Assembly: GCF_001931755.2 (NCBI RefSeq)
Contig: NZ_CP015510.2
Location: forward strand, 620,001-684,000
DNA: 64,000 nucleotides
DNA from: Wolbachia endosymbiont of Folsomia candida
Lineage (GTDB): Bacteria > Pseudomonadota > Alphaproteobacteria > Rickettsiales > Anaplasmataceae
Direction of reading: 5' to 3'
The notes beneath the pieces were generated by a model. That model saw nothing but the letters and a program-made list of their open reading frames with translations. It did not search any database and had not been told where the DNA came from. Positions 63,175 through 64,000 of the stretch are shown one piece after another. Position numbers and translations under genes: made by a program. How positions within the stretch are numbered: the first letter of the stretch is position 1; every line of letters starts with the position of its first letter.

Positions 63175-64000
63175 GTGAATTTAGAACTTCAGTATTATCC
63201 AATTGGGAACCTAATCGAATACGACCGTAACCCCAGAAAAAATGACGTTGTGGTGAACAGAATGTGTGCGTCTATTCGTGAGTTTGGCTTTCGCATTCCA
63301 ATAGTTGCAAAAAGTGATGGTACAGTGGTTGATGGCCATTTACGCCTTAAAGCAGCAAGAAAGCTTGGCATGGAGAGTGTCCCTGTGGTCCTCAGTGATA
63401 ATTTGAGTGATGTACAAATCAAAGCATTTAGATTGTTAGCAAATGAATCAGCTAACTGGGCGAAGTGGGATGATGATCTGTTAAAACTTGAACTCCAGGA
63501 TCTTGAAGATTTAAATTTTGATCTAAAGCTCACTGGGTTTGAACTGGAAAAAATCCAACGTTTTCTTGATGATGAATACAAAGAGGAAGAAAAAGATCTT
63601 GCTGATTTAAATGAACACAGTTGTAAAAGCAAGTCAGTAGTCACAAAACCAGGAGATTTATGGATTTTAGGTGATCATAAAATTTACTGTGGTGATAGTC
63701 AAGTAGTTGATTCATTTAAAGCGATTTTAGATGACAAAATGGCTGACATTACCGTTTGTGACCCTCCTTATAACGTTGATTATGGTGCTAGCCAGGAAAG
63801 AGATGATCGAAAAATGCTTAATGATGATCAAGGTGAAAAATACGAATTGTTCCTCTATAACATTTGCTCTCACATTTTAGCGTATACCAAAGGAGCAATT
63901 TACATTTGTTCATCATCATCTGAGCTTGCCACGTTGCAGAAGGTATTTGAAGAAGCAGGAGGACGTTGGTCAACATTTATCATTTGGGCAAAGAATCATT
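63175..64000 (+). CDS. ParB-like/DNA methyltransferase, 3' end beyond window
   Basis: Open from a GTG at 63175 (TTAGGAT upstream) to the last base, 275 codons, so incomplete. The N-terminal ParB/Srx-like domain (YDRNPRKNDVVVNRMCASIR; VVDGHLRLKAARKLG) is followed by an N4/N6 amino-methyltransferase: GDLWILGDHKIYCGDS, catalytic DPPY in VCDPPYNVDYG, and FIIWAKNH at the end. Such fusions are common in phages, where they protect DNA or regulate it. Confidence 0.9.
   Translation, partial: MNLELQYYPIGNLIEYDRNPRKNDVVVNRMCASIREFGFRIPIVAKSDGTVVDGHLRLKAARKLGMESVPVVLSDNLSDVQIKAFRLLANESANWAKWDDDLLKLELQDLEDLNFDLKLTGFELEKIQRFLDDEYKEEEKDLADLNEHSCKSKSVVTKPGDLWILGDHKIYCGDSQVVDSFKAILDDKMADITVCDPPYNVDYGASQERDDRKMLNDDQGEKYELFLYNICSHILAYTKGAIYICSSSSELATLQKVFEEAGGRWSTFIIWAKNH

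Overview
The window is AT-rich alphaproteobacterial DNA that reads as a Wolbachia chromosome carrying a phage WO-type prophage. The evidence is the combination of WSP/P44-like surface antigens beside recA, a psd-pssA pair, mnmE, hisS and nfu, together with ankyrin-repeat proteins, a patatin phospholipase, P2-like tail genes and abundant IS110, group II intron and Rpn-type mobile genes. Strain assignment is not possible from reading alone.

Layout. 1-10.6 kb is mostly core chromosome: surface antigens, recA, phosphatidylethanolamine synthesis (psd, pssA), a DUF1013 regulator, mnmE, tRNA-Ser(TGA), hisS and nfu. 10.6-17.8 kb is lineage-specific: a membrane DnaJ-domain gene followed by a tandem array of three diverging paralogues separated by decayed dnaJ fragments, a frameshifted coiled-coil gene, and a frameshifted, truncated OTU-protease gene. 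17.8-28.9 kb is dominated by a 3,153-bp inverted repeat (17838-20990 and 25753-28905; one mismatch noticed). The right arm shows that radC was interrupted by an IS110 element, and that the IS110 transposase was itself interrupted by a 2.58-kb serine-recombinase element. Removing each insertion restores an open frame. The left arm is a copy of part of that structure joined to a truncated group II intron that sits in an HTH gene.

28.9-38.4 kb holds accessory genes: a copy of a three-member hypothetical family, an Rpn-type nuclease, HTH regulators flanking ligA, ankyrin proteins, patatin and a secreted phospholipase D. 38.4-51.1 kb (minus strand) is a contractile tail and tail-fibre module in P2 order (D, X, U, tape measure, E/E', tube, sheath, then fibre/baseplate genes) with a RelBE-like toxin-antitoxin pair inside it. 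51.7-57.8 kb (minus strand) is a replication/recombination module: primase-helicase, RepA-like ATPases, a DUF669-like ssDNA-binding candidate, a Sak4-like ATPase and a small sigma factor. 58-64 kb carries an orphan AbiEi-like gene, a third copy of the hypothetical family, more RepA-like ATPases, a RuvC-like resolvase and the start of a ParB-like/DNA methyltransferase gene that runs off the window.

A likely unifying feature is a bipartite sequence (TTTTGGACGATTT, then CCGGGTATATATA) present five times. It lies just upstream of the tail operon, the replication operon and the 60.9-kb ATPase genes, always pointing at the gene it precedes, and a sigma-70-family gene ends 2 bp from one copy. I infer that this is a phage-specific promoter read by the prophage's own sigma factor.
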